NCBI RefSeq assembly: GCF_904849725.1
Contig: NC_058522.1
Location: 456,632,844 to 456,696,843, forward strand
Origin: Hordeum vulgare subsp. vulgare
Lineage: Eukaryota; Streptophyta; Magnoliopsida; Poales; Poaceae
DNA: 64,000 nucleotides
Reading direction: 5' to 3'
In this document: positions 34,018 through 45,690 of the stretch, in pieces
Position numbering within the stretch: the stretch's first letter is position 1
How the letters are laid out: each line of letters opens with the position of its first letter
Position numbers and translations under genes: made by a program
Notes under the pieces: model-generated
What the model was told of the DNA's origin: nothing
The model's input: the letters and a program-made list of their open reading frames with translations, nothing else
Databases searched by the model: none

Positions 34018-37000
34018 TTATGTGTAGAAGCGCTTCAGTAGATCTCCATTCCATGCTCGCGGCTCGTCCGTTTCCCTGTCGAGGTTGTGGAGTTGATATG
34101 CTCCGTTGTTCAGCACCTTAGAAATGATGAACGGTCCTTCCCAGGAGGGAACCAACTTGTGTGGTCTCTGTTGATCCACTCGGAGCACCAGGTCGCCTGC
34201 TTGGAACGTGCGGCTCCTGACGTGCCGCGCATGAAATCGCCGCATATCTTGTTGATAAATTGTTGAACGGATCAGTGCCATCTCGTGCTCCTCTTCTAAA
34301 AGATCCACTCCGTCTTGCCTGGCTTGCTCTGCTTCGGCTTCGGAGAAGAGTTCGGCTCGTGGAGAGTTGTGAAGCAAGTCACTCGGAAGGACTGCCTCTG
34401 CTCCATAAACGAGGAAAAACGGGGATCGCCCTGTCGATCTATTCGGAGTTGTTCGGAGGCCCCGCAACACCGAAGGCAGCTCGGTGACCCATGCGCCGGC
34501 GGCATGCCCAACTTCCCGCAGGAGTCAAGGCTTCAACCCTTGAAGAATAAGTCCATTCGCCCGCTCTGCTTGCCCGATTGTTTGGGGGTGCACAACGGAT
34601 GCAAAGTCCAATCGGATACCTTGGCCTGCACAAAAACCTTTGAACCTGTCCGAGTCAAAGTTTGTGCCATTGTCGGTGATTATGCTGTGTGGAACCCCGT
34701 ATCTGGCGATGATGTCTTTGATAAATTTGATGGTCGTAAGGGCATCAAGCTTCTTGATAGGCTTGGCTTCAATCCACTTGGTAAATTTGTCGACTGCTAC
34801 CAGCAGATGGGTGAATCCTCCTTGGCCTGTTCTGAATGGCCCGACTGTATCTAATCCCCACACGGCGAATGGCCAAGCAAGAGGAATTGTCTTTAGCACA
34901 GACGTTGTCTTGTGGGACTTGTTTGAATAGAACTCACAACCTTCGCAACGGTCGACTATATCTTTTGCCATTTCATTCGCCTGCAACCAGAAGAAACCAG
35001 CTCTGAATGCTTTGGCGACGATTGCCCTTGAGGAGGCATGATGGCCGCAGGTTCCCGAGTGAATTTCTTCCAAAATTAACTGCCCCTCCTCAGGAGAGAT
35101 ACACCACTGAAGAACGCCTGAAACACTTTCCCTGTATAATTGGTCATCAATGACGGTGAAGGACTTCGACCTGCGAACGATCTGCCTAGCTTGGACTTCG
35201 TCTTCCGGTAACTCTTGCCTCATGATGTACGCAATGAATGGCACAGTCCATTCGGGAATGACAGCTAGAATCTCCATGATCAAGTCAACCACAGCGGGAA
35301 CCTCGACTTCTGTCTGATCTGTTGAGCTCTTCGGTTGTACAGGTTCCTCTGTAAAAGGATCTTGTTTTACCGAGGGGAGGTGTAGGTGCTCGAGGCAGAC
35401 ATCACTCGGGACCGGTCTCCGTGTCGATCCAAGTTTTGCCAATTCATCTGCTGCTTGGTTTTTCAGTCGGGGAACATGGTGAAGTTCCAAACCTTCGAAC
35501 TTCTTCTCGAGCTTCCTTATTGCGTTGCAGTATGCAGTCATGGTGGGGTTCCTTACATCCCACTCCTTCATTACTTGATTAACCACTAGATCTGAGTCGC
35601 CATAGACCATCAGGCGACGGACGCCGAGTGTGATGGCCATGCGCAACCCGTAAAGGAGAGCTTCGTACTCTGCTTCGTTGTTGGAAGAATCAAAACGGAT
35701 CTACAACAGATACTTGAGTTTATCACCTTTCGGGGATACGAGCACTATGCCGGCGTCGGAGCCATTCAACATCTTGGACCCATCGAAGAACATGGTCCAA
35801 TGAGCCGAGTAGATGTGAGTCGGTTGTTGTTGTTCTACCCATTCTGCTATGAAGTCAGCAAGAGCTTGAGACTTTATAGCTTTCTTGGCTTCGAACTTGA
35901 TGTCGCAGTATAGCATCTCCATTGCCCACTTTGCCACTCGGCCTGATGCGTCCCAATTGTGGAGAATTTCCGACAACGGAGCATCAGATATGATAGATAC
36001 CGAGTGGTCTTGGAAATAATGAGCCACCTTCTTTGCAGTCATGTAGATCCAATAAATAATCTTCTGATAATGGGGATATCTCTGCTTGGAAGGATTCAGG
36101 ACTTCGGAAACATAATATACTGGCCGTTGAACCTTGTACGCTTTGCCTTCTTCTTCGCGTTCGACTGTCAGAACGGTGCTGGCGACTTGATTTGTAGCCG
36201 CGATGTACAGAAGAAGGGGTTCTTTACTGAGCGGGGCAGTAAGAACCGGCTGGGTGGAAAGCAGGGCTTTGAGGTCGTCGAATGCGATTTGGGCTTCGTC
36301 TGTCCACTCGAAGGTATCTGACTTCTTCATGAGTCGGTACAGAGGTAACGCCTTCTCGCCGAGTCGAGCGATAAACCTGCTCAAAGCCGCTGAGAAACCT
36401 GTGAGCTTTTGAACATCATGTACTCTTACCGGCCGCTCCATTCGAACAATGGTCCCGATCTTTTCGGGGTTGACATCGATCCCTCGTTCGGAAACGAAGA
36501 AACCGAGTAACTTCCCGCTGGGAACGCTGAATGAACACTTGGCTGGGTTGAGCTTGATATCGTACCTACGTAGGTTGGCGAATGTTTCTGCCAAGTCAGT
36601 CAGCAGGTCGGAACCTTTGCGTGAGTTGACTACGATATCGTCCATATATGCCTCCACATTTTGGCCAATCTGGTCTAGGAGGCATTTTTGGATCATTCGC
36701 ATAAAAGTTGCTCCTGCATTCTTCAAACCGAATGGCATAGTGATGTAACAGAAGGACCCGAATGGGGTGATGAAAGATGTCTTTAATTCATCTAGACCAT
36801 ACAGACGGATCTGATGATAGCCCGAATAGGCATCAAGGAAGGATAAGCGCTCGCAACCCGCAGTCGAATCAACAATTTGATCAATGCGGGGGAGCGGGAA
36901 GTGGTCTTTCGGAGAGACCTTATTAAGGTGCTTGAAATCGATGCACATACGGAGAGACTTGTCCTTCTTGGGCACCATGACAACATTAGCGAGCCACTCG

Positions 37001-38270
37001 GAGTGGTGTACCTCGCGAATGAAGTTGGCTGCCAGGAGTTTAGCTACCTCCTCTCCGATTGCTTTTCTCTTGTGCGCGGCGGACCGACGCAGGCATTCTC
37101 AGACGGGCCGAGCAGCAGGATCCACATACAGCCGGTGCTCAGCCAACTCCCTGGGTGCACCTGGCATGTCAGCAGGCTTCCATGCAAAAATGTCCCAGTT
37201 CTCACGGAGGAATTGGGTGAGCTCGGCTTCCTATTTTGGATCAAGGGTGGTGGAGATGTTTGTTGGGGCGGCGGTGGCATCCGTCGGGTGGATGCTTACT
37301 TTCTTCGTGTCTCCCGCCGACTGGAATGCGGACTCGGAAGCTCGCTTCTTTGAACGCATCAGGTCAGCGGGGTCAGCAGTCTTCTTGTACTCATCCAACT
37401 CGAGTACAGCCATCTGATTGTGTGCAATTCTCAACCCCTGCTGCAGACACTCCTCGGCCCTCTGCCGATTGCCTGTGACAGTAATCACGCCTTTGGGACC
37501 AGGCATCTTCAGCTTCAAATATACGTGACATGGACGGGCCATGAAACGTACGTATGCCGGACGGCCCAGAATGGCATGGTATGCACTCTGGAAGTCTACC
37601 ACCTCGAATGTTAACTTCTCTTTGCGGAAGTTCTTGTCAGAGCCGAAAACGACATCCAACGCAATCTGGCCGAGTGATTTGGCCTTTCTTCCTGGGACGA
37701 CTCCATGGAATTGCATACTGCTCTCGCTAAGTCTGGACATCGGAATGCCCATTCCCTTGAGAGTATCAGCGTACATGATATTCAAGCCGCTGCCGCCGTC
37801 CATGAGGACTTTGCGCAGCCTAACTCCTTCCACCACCGGGTCGATGACCAGAGCTTGCCTCCCTGGGGTGGGTATGTGTGCTGGGTGGTCTGACTGATCA
37901 AAGGTGATTGCAGTATGTGACCACTTGAGGAACGTGGGAGTGGATGGGGTTTCCATGTTTACCTCCCTGTTGACCAGCTTCAGTCGACTTTTGCTTTCTA
38001 CATCAGCAAAAATCATTAACGTTGCATGGACTTGAGGGAACGGATCCTCCTTGTCCTCATCATCTTGCTCGGTGTTTTTCTCACTCGGATGTCCTTCACC
38101 GAATCCTTGGATCAGGAGGCGACACTGCCGAGTGGTATGCTTCGGCAATATGGCATTGCCTTCTACATCCGTCTTCGTGTGGATTGGACACGGTTGATCT
38201 AGGATGGAATTTCCTGACTGTCTCTTCTTGGGGGTGTACTATGCTTTCCCCTTGCCTTTGAACTTAGCAT
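34018..38270 (-). pseudogene. pol: G1 pol: protease, RT, two RNase H, integrase
   Basis: One continuous minus-strand frame broken only by stops. Order: CPIHTK and KHTTRQCRLL; protease with LMDGGSGLNIMYADTL (near 37780); RT from MVPKKDKSLRMCIDFKHLNK (36978) with AYMDDIVV (near 36640); Gypsy RNase H (LLYIAATNQVASTVL); second, archaeal-type RNase H ([34 protein letters not shown]); integrase zinc finger (HHASSRA, CEGCEF) and core with [16 protein letters not shown] and QAERANG; C-terminal GPFIISKVLNNGAYQL. Stops: TAG 38241, TAG 37233, TGA 37101, TAG 35703, TGA 34527 (first base given). No frameshift was found in the pol frame. Confidence 0.9.
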
Positions 38271-38284
38271 TTGTAACGACTGCA

Positions 38285-38793
38285 GGGGTATCTTGTAAAT
38301 TCAAGGGTAGGTCTTGCATTCTGATAATACTGAATCAATTCAATATTATGAATATCGGATCTATCAAATCAATTCATGGATGAGAGTTATATTTCATGGA
38401 TCACCCTCCTTAATGCATATATACTTTGAAAATTCCATAATATAGTCTATTCTATTCTCTCTCCTACAACTCTAGGCTATATATTCATACGCATTTCTAA
38501 CTATTGCAACCAAGCAGATTATCTGGAACCATGCATGAATTGAACTAAGCTGGAAAAAAAACTAGATTCCAAAACTAGTCAATTCAATGATGACCCTCCA
38601 TGGATTCACCTATATAGGCTGCCGCTAATGTTGCAAAAATAAGAGCTTGAATACCGCTTGTAAATAATCCAAGAAACATAACCGGTATAGGGATTACTAA
38701 GGGGACTAAAGAAACAAGAACAACAACGACTAATTCATCCGCCAATATATTCCCGAAAAGTCGAAAGCTAAGCGATAATGGTTTTGTGAAATC
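38285..38793 (-). other. atpI: Chloroplast DNA insertion (NUPT): atpI 3' end and downstream spacer
   Basis: Minus-strand reading from 38793 gives [18 protein letters not shown], then [20 protein letters not shown], and ends [10 protein letters not shown] at the stop 38584-38586. This is the C-terminal third of chloroplast ATP synthase subunit a (CF0-IV). The AT-rich sequence 38285-38583 fits the spacer downstream of atpI. It replaces or interrupts the G1 gag between the core and the nucleocapsid end. The left boundary is uncertain by about 15 bp; the right one lies in TCTTCTCTCTGC near 38790. One residue seems changed (I in VIPIPV). Not functional here. Confidence 0.9.
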
Positions 38794-40173
38794 TTCTCTC
38801 TGCTTGCGGAGAGGATTGAGCTTTCTGTTTCTGCTTCCGACTGTTGTTCCCATCTCCATTGGCGACTGACTTATGCTTGCCTCTACGTATGCGGTCCTCC
38901 ACTTGCCATTCGCATAGCGCGCGGCTATCTCCATCATCTTGCTCATGGAGATGTCGCATGTCCGACCAAACTTCAGGTATAGATTTCTGTACCGAACGTC
39001 TGCCTTGAAGGCGCAGACTGCTTGGTGCTCTGTGACATTCTCCACCGTGTGGTAGAGGGTCGTCCAACGCTGGATGAAATCACGCAAGGGCTTGTTTTGC
39101 TTCTAGACACAGTGCTGAAGCTCTATGAGGCCAGCAGGGCGTTTGCACGTACCCTCGAACGTCCTGATGAAGACTCGGGACAGATCTGCCCAACTATAAA
39201 TGCTTGAAGGGGCTAACTGGTTTAGCCAAGCTCGAGCCGAACTGTCGAGCATCAGTGGTAGATGTTTCATGGCGACATGGTCATCTCCGCCACCGATCTG
39301 GACTACCACTCTGTAATCATCTAACCAAGTTTCTGGTTTGGACTCTCCTGTGAATTTGCTGATTCCCATGGCCAATCGAAAGTTGGGAGGGATGTCAGCC
39401 GAGCGGATGGCCCGACTGAAGCACTCGGGACCAGAAACAATGGTCCTGCTTCCACTCGGACGGTCTCTATCGTGACCATCACGGTGGGCTCGACTTCTAT
39501 CGACCTTCTTCTGAGTGATGTACCCTCTTGCATCAGGCCTTGGATCATGCGCGCCACCGCCCAAACGACGATCATCGTAATGCCGGGGTCCGTAAGGCCC
39601 ACTCCGTGGAGGAGTACGCGAACGGTGACGATCTTCGGGATGAGACCGAATGGAAAGCGGATTCTAACTCGGGTCCCTGGAACGGTTGCCCCCTCTACGT
39701 CGCTGGTGAGAGTCGGGACTGAAAACCGACCGATGCGTGTTCGCTTGAACGGAACTGTTGTGGAACTTGTTGTGCGACTGGGAGACCGCTGAGTTTTGTT
39801 GCTGCGCCGTATGTAACAAGGCACAGATCTGCTCGATTCCTCTACCAGCCTCCGAATCAGTCGGCTGGAGAGAATCAGCTATCCTGGCGGCTGCAGCCAA
39901 GTTGAGGATGGGTGTGCGGAACACCTCGACGTTGCTTTGGCGAGTGCGCCGACTGGATGAACGAAGGTGTTGACGACGAGCGCCGGATGATTCTCCGAAC
40001 TCACGCTCGTTCCGACCAGTCGCGAGGGGACTTTCGTGGGAATCGGCCATGAATACTTCGGCTGCAGGCCCGTGACCCTGATACTCGGAAGGTAGTTCAG
40101 TCAGAACTGACTCCAAGCACTGGGACGACGACGGGACCACAACCGATTCGAGCACTGCCACTTGAGAGGACAT
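38794..40173 (-). pseudogene. gag: G1 gag, interrupted by chloroplast DNA
   Basis: ATG at 40173-40171 opens MSSQVAVLES; the frame is open for about 114 codons further upstream with no better start. The core has [54 protein letters not shown] and [17 protein letters not shown], a Gypsy gag signature (PF03732 type). It forms the particle that packages element RNA. TAG stops start at 39666 and 39105. A frame change near 38915 shifts the basic tail ([13 protein letters not shown]) out of frame, and the chloroplast piece begins right after it. The nucleocapsid part resumes at about 38285 (AKFKGKGK). Upstream 40174-40496 is leader. Confidence 0.85.
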
Positions 40174-40496
40174 GTTTTGTCGCGCTAGGGCGTGTCGCAC
40201 CCAACGCTGGAGCCACGAACGACCAGATCGCTTGTTGCGGCGCGTGACGGGGGCGAAGATCGACACCGGGGTCGATGGCTGGAGAAGAAGAACGCCGTAG
40301 GAGCTGGCACGGAAGTGCGTAGCCCCGCGACTCGGGAGCGTCTCGACGTAGAGGGGCGCATCCCCAAGCCATGTCGAATCATCGGCGATGAAGGAGAGTG
40401 CACCGAAGAGGATCTCATGACCCATGCACAGATCTCCGCCGGATGACATGACGAAAATATGAAATCGCAAACTCGCCGGAAGTCGCTTAGATGCCT

Positions 40497-40514
40497 GCCC
40501 CAAGGTGGGCGCCA
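40497..40514 (-). other. Primer-binding site of G1 (tRNA-Lys type)
   Basis: Minus strand TGGCGCCCACCTTGGGGC, two bases from the 5' LTR edge. It resembles the complement of a tRNA-Lys 3' end (TGGCGCCCA...), with differences in the middle. Confidence 0.7.
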
Positions 40515-40516
40515 AC

Positions 40517-41052
40517 TATCGTGGGTATAAGTCTGACAGTATAAGTATGGGGTACGAAAGTATATGGGTAGAGCCTTAGCTACGGCGAGGATGTATGAGT
40601 TCAGGCCCCTCGATGGTGGAGGTAAAAGCCCTACGTCTCAGTGCTCTTGGGAGCTTTGTGTCGAGTGTATTGTGGGATTACAGCAAGTGCCAACCCCCGT
40701 ACCAGTGGTGAAGGGCGGCTTATATAGAGTGCGCTGCCCTTCATAATGGCCCGGTGGACAGGGGTGGAGTAGTGGCGAGTAAACGCTTACGTCACAAGTA
40801 ACGTAAGCTTTAAATGCCAATAATGGTGTATGAAAACGTATGACCGTTCCCCTCCTGGGAGGTTACGATGTACAGAGTGAATTCCAGTCGGTACGTTAGA
40901 TATGCTCCGAGTGGATCGTCGCCGACTGGATGATGGGGGCGCCCTTAGTTCATTCGGAATTGTATAAGGGCATTGTCCTCTATGAAGGGTAGTCCTTGGG
41001 TAGGACCTATAGGGCAGACCTATGACCCTACCCTGGGACTACAACCCCATCA
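40517..41052 (-). repeat. G1 5' LTR
   Basis: 536 bp; + strand TATCGTGGGTATAAG to CAACCCCATCA, followed by the ATGGT duplication. The terminal TG on the + strand has become TA. TATA box at 40720-40729. Confidence 0.85.
40720..40729 (-). promoter_or_regulatory. TATA box in G1 5' LTR
   Basis: Minus strand CTCTATATAA; expected promoter for the G1 gag-pol transcript. Confidence 0.6.
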
Positions 41053-41068
41053 ATGGTCATCTCCGGGA

Positions 41069-41107
41069 GTGGTTCCGGCTATTGTCACTCTGGGGTTGCC
41101 GGGTCAT
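41069..41107. repeat. 39-bp direct repeat, left copy
   Basis: Starts GTGGTTCCGGCTATTG and ends GTTGCCGGGTCAT, part of the S3 LTR. The right copy is at 48067-48105; 37 of 39 bases match. The two copies flank the 41108-48066 segment like an unusually long target duplication. Confidence 0.85.
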
Positions 41108-42406
41108 CTATACTTCTATACTTATACTAATTTGTGACTCCCAAGAAATTACCACGTTAATTAGATTTTACGAGCCGTTAATCTGGTGGGACCGAATTAT
41201 TACGGTGTAGATCGACTCATGAAATCCTCCTAAAAAACTTAATTTTAATTAATACTACAGTTTGTAATCCATCTTAACTTCTAAACCATTGGATCACCAA
41301 TATTAGATCTGGAGCCGTCCCTTGATTCCAAGACCCTAATCATCCCTGAAAGAACGTGGATGTCGCCTAGAGGGGGGGTGAATAGGAGCTTTAAAATAAT
41401 TAAGGTTTAGGCTTGAACAAATGCGGAATAAAACTAACGTTTAATATGTCAAGCACAAAACCTACAAACAACTAGGCTCACCTATGTGCACCAACAACTT
41501 ATGCTAAGCAAGATAAACAACTAAGTGATAGCAAGATATATTACAATAAACAATATGTCTATCACAAAGTAAAGTGCATAAGTAAAGGGTTCGGGTAAGA
41601 GATAACCGAGGCACGGGGAGACGATGATGTATCCCGAAGTTCACACCCTTGCGGATGCTAATCTCCGTTAGAGCGGTGTGGAGGCACAATGCTCCCCAAG
41701 ATGCCACTAAGGCAACCGTAATCTCCTCACGCCCTCGCACAATGCAAGATGCCGTGATTCCACTAAGGGACCCTTGAGGGCGGTCACCGAACCCGTACAA
41801 ATGGCAAACCTTGGGGGCGGTCACCGAACCCGTACACGTGGCAACCCTTGGGGGCGGTTACCGGTACCCGTACAAATTGCTCGAGGCTATCTCCACAACC
41901 TAATTGGAGGCCCTGACGCTTGCCCGGAGCTTCACACCACAATGATTGAGCTCCGAGACACCACCAAGCTTCTAGGATGCCAAAGCATCCACGAAGAACA
42001 ATATCTAGGGTACTAAGTACCAAAGGTAGTAAGCTTCTCAACTTCTCACTTCCACGTATCACCGTGGAGAACTCAAACCGATGCAACTAATGCAATGGCA
42101 AGAACACACGAAGTGGTCAAGTCCCTCACACTCAAATCCCTCCACAACAACAAAAGCTATGGAGGAATATGAGAGGAAGAACAAGGAGCTCACAAAGAAC
42201 TCCAAGATCTAGATCCAAGGGGTTCCCCTCACATAGAGGAGAAAGTGATTGGTGGAGATGTGAATCTAGATCTCATCTCTCTTTTCCCTCAAGAACAAGC
42301 AAGAATCATTGGAGGGATTGAGAGTTAGCAAGCTCTAAGAATGTCAACAATGGAGGTAGAACAAGAGCTCAACAGATAGATCAGGCCAAGGGGGAAGAAG
42401 ACCCCC

Positions 42407-42414
42407 TTTATATA
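42407..42414 (-). promoter_or_regulatory. TATA box in M2
   Basis: Minus strand TATATAAA within CACTATATAAAGGGGG, downstream (minus sense) of the palindrome array. Confidence 0.6.
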
Positions 42415-42454
42415 GTGGGGGAAGGAATCAGACCGTTACCCCCACTCTCTGCCC

Positions 42455-42912
42455 GAGCTCCAGCGGTACTACCGCTGGCTGTAGCGGTACTACCGCTGGC
42501 ACTCCAGCGGTACTACCGCTGACTACACCGGTACTACCGCCAGCTAGCGGTACTACCGCTGGCACTCAAACGGTACTACTGCTGGCCCCAGCGGTACTAC
42601 CGCTGGGCCCCTGGTAGTGCAAAGGCACTACCACCGCCAAGAAAGTCTTCGCAAAAAGGTCCGTCCACGAACAACTGCTAGGCAGGCGGTACTAAGCTCC
42701 TGGAGTGGTACTACCGCTGACCAGGGGCGGTACTACCGCCAGCCAGCGGTACTACCGCTAGGGCCAGTGGTACTACCGCCAACTCTAGCGGTACTACCGC
42801 TAGGTCGAGCGGTACTACCGCTAGGTCTAGCAGTACTACCGCCAACTCTAGCGGTACAACCGCTAGGTCCAACGGTACTACCGCTAGGTCCAGCGGTACT
42901 ACCGCTCGCCAC
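42455..42912 (-). repeat. Palindromic AGCGGTAGTACCGCT array in M2
   Basis: About 18 copies of the GCGGTAGTACCGC motif (reverse complement on +), several with single mutations. As in M1, the array abuts the TATA box and has a 100-bp gap in the middle. Confidence 0.85.
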
Positions 42913-44341
42913 TGAAACAGCCATAACTTTCGCATACGAGCTCCGAATCGAGCAAACCCAAGCTTGTTGGATTCAGGACGACAAGAGCTATCCAATGATA
43001 TAGAGATGTGAGATCTCTATGAATGAAGAACCGGCAAAAACTCCAGCATCGAAAACATCATAGTAGATGCATATGGACTCCGTTTTCGATGAACTCGAGC
43101 TTGTCACGAAGATGACCATAAGCTCTAAAACTCACAAAGAGAAACACCAAACAAGAACCAAGAAGTATGATGCAAGGATGCAAATGGTTTGAGCTCTCAA
43201 CGAACGATACGATCAAGCTACTCACTTGAGAGCCCCCCTTGATAGTACTGCAATCTATCCTAACCAGAAACCTATCAAGGGCAAACCTATACCTTGCACC
43301 TCGTCCTCTTGAGCTAGATGATGATGATCTTGGCTTCCTCAAGATGGACCACGTTTCTTGATTGCGTTGGCTTGATGAAGACTAGTTGATTGCTCCCCCA
43401 TACTCACTATGGGTGAGCCACTCTTCAGCATATCTTCACAAGTCCATTGCCACCACAATGGACAGCAAGCTTCAAGTATGATATCTTCGTGCTGATCCAC
43501 TTGAACTTGCACACCGCAATCTTGATGACGATCACAACTTGACGTCGTCATACTCCATGGGTTGTATGAGATCTTCCCTTTGACGCAAGCCCATGGAAAC
43601 ACACCTAACCCCCACATAGAACTCTCACGAAGACCATGGGTTAGTACACAAACACGTAATGGACAATGCTTACCATACCATGGGATCACTTGATCCCTCT
43701 CGGTACATCTTGTACGCTTTGTGTGTTGATCATCTTGATTTACTCTTTGTCTGAGATATTGATCAACCATGTGTCTCTATGACCATTCTTTGGATAATAC
43801 CTTGAATACCACCTTGGTCATCATATAAACTCCTTAAACCCAACAGATGGACTTCAAGAAGTGCCTATGGACAAATCCATTAAATATAACTTAAGGCAAC
43901 CATTAGTCCATAGGAATCGTCATCAATTACCAAAACCACGTATGGAGATATATGCTCTAACAATCCCGTCTAACATGTTTCCTATCCTCGAGTATATTTC
44001 CCACATGCAGCCGCCACGACATAGCCATGGCTTCTATTTCACCCTACAACCCTAGATCTTCCCGTACCCTAATCATCAAACATCAGCCATCTTAGATTTT
44101 AGGAAAAAACAATCAGCTCTCCGGGACGTACAAAGTTGATTCCTTCTGCGGAAAAACAATCAGCTCTCCGGGACGTAGAAAGTTGACTCCTGCCACACGA
44201 ATGATGTGATTTACTAGGAGGAAGTGTTCCAGAAAGTAGAGCCATAGACTCAATCGGCCATGCTACTGCCACCGTCCGACCTTTCCGAGGCGAGACAAGG
44301 TTCTTTTAAGCGTTCAGGCTCGTACAAAATCTAATACAACT

Positions 44342-44950
44342 TGGCTACTAATGGAGTTGTGTGGGCATGATAAGATGTGCAGGTATACATCAGCTAGCTG
44401 ATTGATTTCTCATCGGGTACAAGCGTACGGCCATGCAAGCGCATACACACAGAGCTTTATGTGTCTTAATTTGGCCATAGATCAATTCAGGCGTGTGGTA
44501 TTTTGTTTGTGTTATTGTCAGGTCGATTGATCAGCTTGCGGAAGGTAGCTTCATATGTGGATATTGCTTCTCGCGAGTTAAACATTGTCGATTCTTTCTG
44601 ATGATCATGCACGTACGGAAGCGAAGTAACTCGAAGGTAATAATACGAATTGGCTACTTATAGAGTTGTGTGGGCACGATAAGATGTGGAGGTATACATC
44701 AGCTAGCTGATTGATTTCTCATCAGGTACAAGCGTACGGCCATGCAAGCACATACACACAGAGCTTTATGGGCCTTAAGTTGGCCATAGATCAATTCAGG
44801 CGTGTGGTATTTTTTTGTGTTATTGTCAGGTCGATTGATCAGCTTGCGGAAGGTAGCTTCATATGTGGATATTGCTTCTAGCGAGCTAGATGTTCCCGGT
44901 TCTTTCTGATGATCACGCACGTACGGAAGCGGAGTAACTTGAAGGTAATA
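44342..44950. repeat. 309-bp tandem duplication in filler
   Basis: TGGCTACT(A/T)ATGGAG-like starts at 44342 and 44651. Both units contain GGTATACATCAGCTAGCTGA and GATCAGCTTGCGGAAGGTAG. A shorter, diverged third copy appears around 45060-45190 (GGTATTTCGTGTGTGTTACT). No function seen. Confidence 0.8.
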
Positions 44951-45690
44951 CTATATGTTAGCGTAATCTTGAATTAGAGTCATGTGTTAGTTAGTTTGGT
45001 TTAAATAGCGATCAAGGTAGCCGTGTAATTAGGTAAGATATACTAGGTGGGAGTAGGACCAAATTATTTCTCACCAGGTAGTTGATTGGTTTCTCACAGG
45101 TATGACCATGCATGCACGTACAGTGCTCTATTTACCTTTCTCCATAGATTGATTCGGCCATATGGTATTTCGTGTGTGTTACTGAGTGTTTGTAGCAACT
45201 CAACTGCCCGTCCATCATTTGTTCGTAACATCTTGAAACTAAAGCAGAATATCTGGGCGGGCACGTCCATCATTTTCTATATGCCATGGCGCACGGCAAA
45301 CACCGAGCAGATGGATGGAGCTTGCTGGTGTTCATGGTGGTGGTTGGTAGTCGTATGTTAGATTCACCAAACCCAGCATGCACGGTCTAGACAGCAGAGC
45401 ATGCTCGCTTAATCTGTTGCGCGCGGACAGTAAGGACCATGGGTAATTTGATCCATGTAGCTGGCGTTATATCAATGATCCACGTAACATGCTCGATGAA
45501 ACCATATTCCAAGTAAACTTCTCATCGGTATGTCTGCATGTAGCTGGTCAGCTCACTGCGCGATGGTCATATCAATGGTTCAGGTAACATGCTCAATGAA
45601 GCCACATCCAAACAAGTAGTGAGAGCGAGACACCGTTGGTTTTCAAAGGTATGTCAGCCTTAATTAATCCCTTCATAAGTTGAATTGCAG

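Larger units (their letters stand above)
25189..41052 (-). mobile_element. G1: Tat-lineage Gypsy retrotransposon with antisense gene
   Basis: 15.9 kb including later insertions; target duplication ATGGT (25184-25188 and 41053-41057). Own order: 5' LTR (41052-40517), primer-binding site, gag, protease, RT, RNase H, second RNase H, integrase (34018), a 70-bp tandem array, an antisense spliced gene (32643-26244, coded on +), polypurine tract, 3' LTR (25723-25189). Dual RNase H and an antisense ORF before the 3' LTR are known marks of the Tat lineage. Later changes: solo LTR M1 in the antisense gene and chloroplast DNA in gag. The LTRs differ at about 18 of 535 aligned sites by hand count, plus one indel. 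Confidence 0.85.
41347..43962 (-). mobile_element. M2: solo LTR, inverted copy of M1
   Basis: 2616 bp, flanked by the 5-bp duplication ATCCC (41342-41346 and 43963-43967). Minus-strand sense begins TGTTAGAGCATATATC and ends CGTTCTTTCA. Same family as M1, with one rather than three of the 190-bp units and a longer palindrome array. No coding region. Confidence 0.8.

Noticed and set aside
36877..37417. Overlapping + strand ORFs of 158 and 177 residues
   Set aside because: Shadows of the G1 protease/RT on the minus strand, where catalytic motifs are clear.
38584..39087. A functional gag-ATPase fusion gene
   Set aside because: The ORF exists, but it crosses a gag frame change and lacks most of atpI; more simply it is a chance continuation across an insertion junction.
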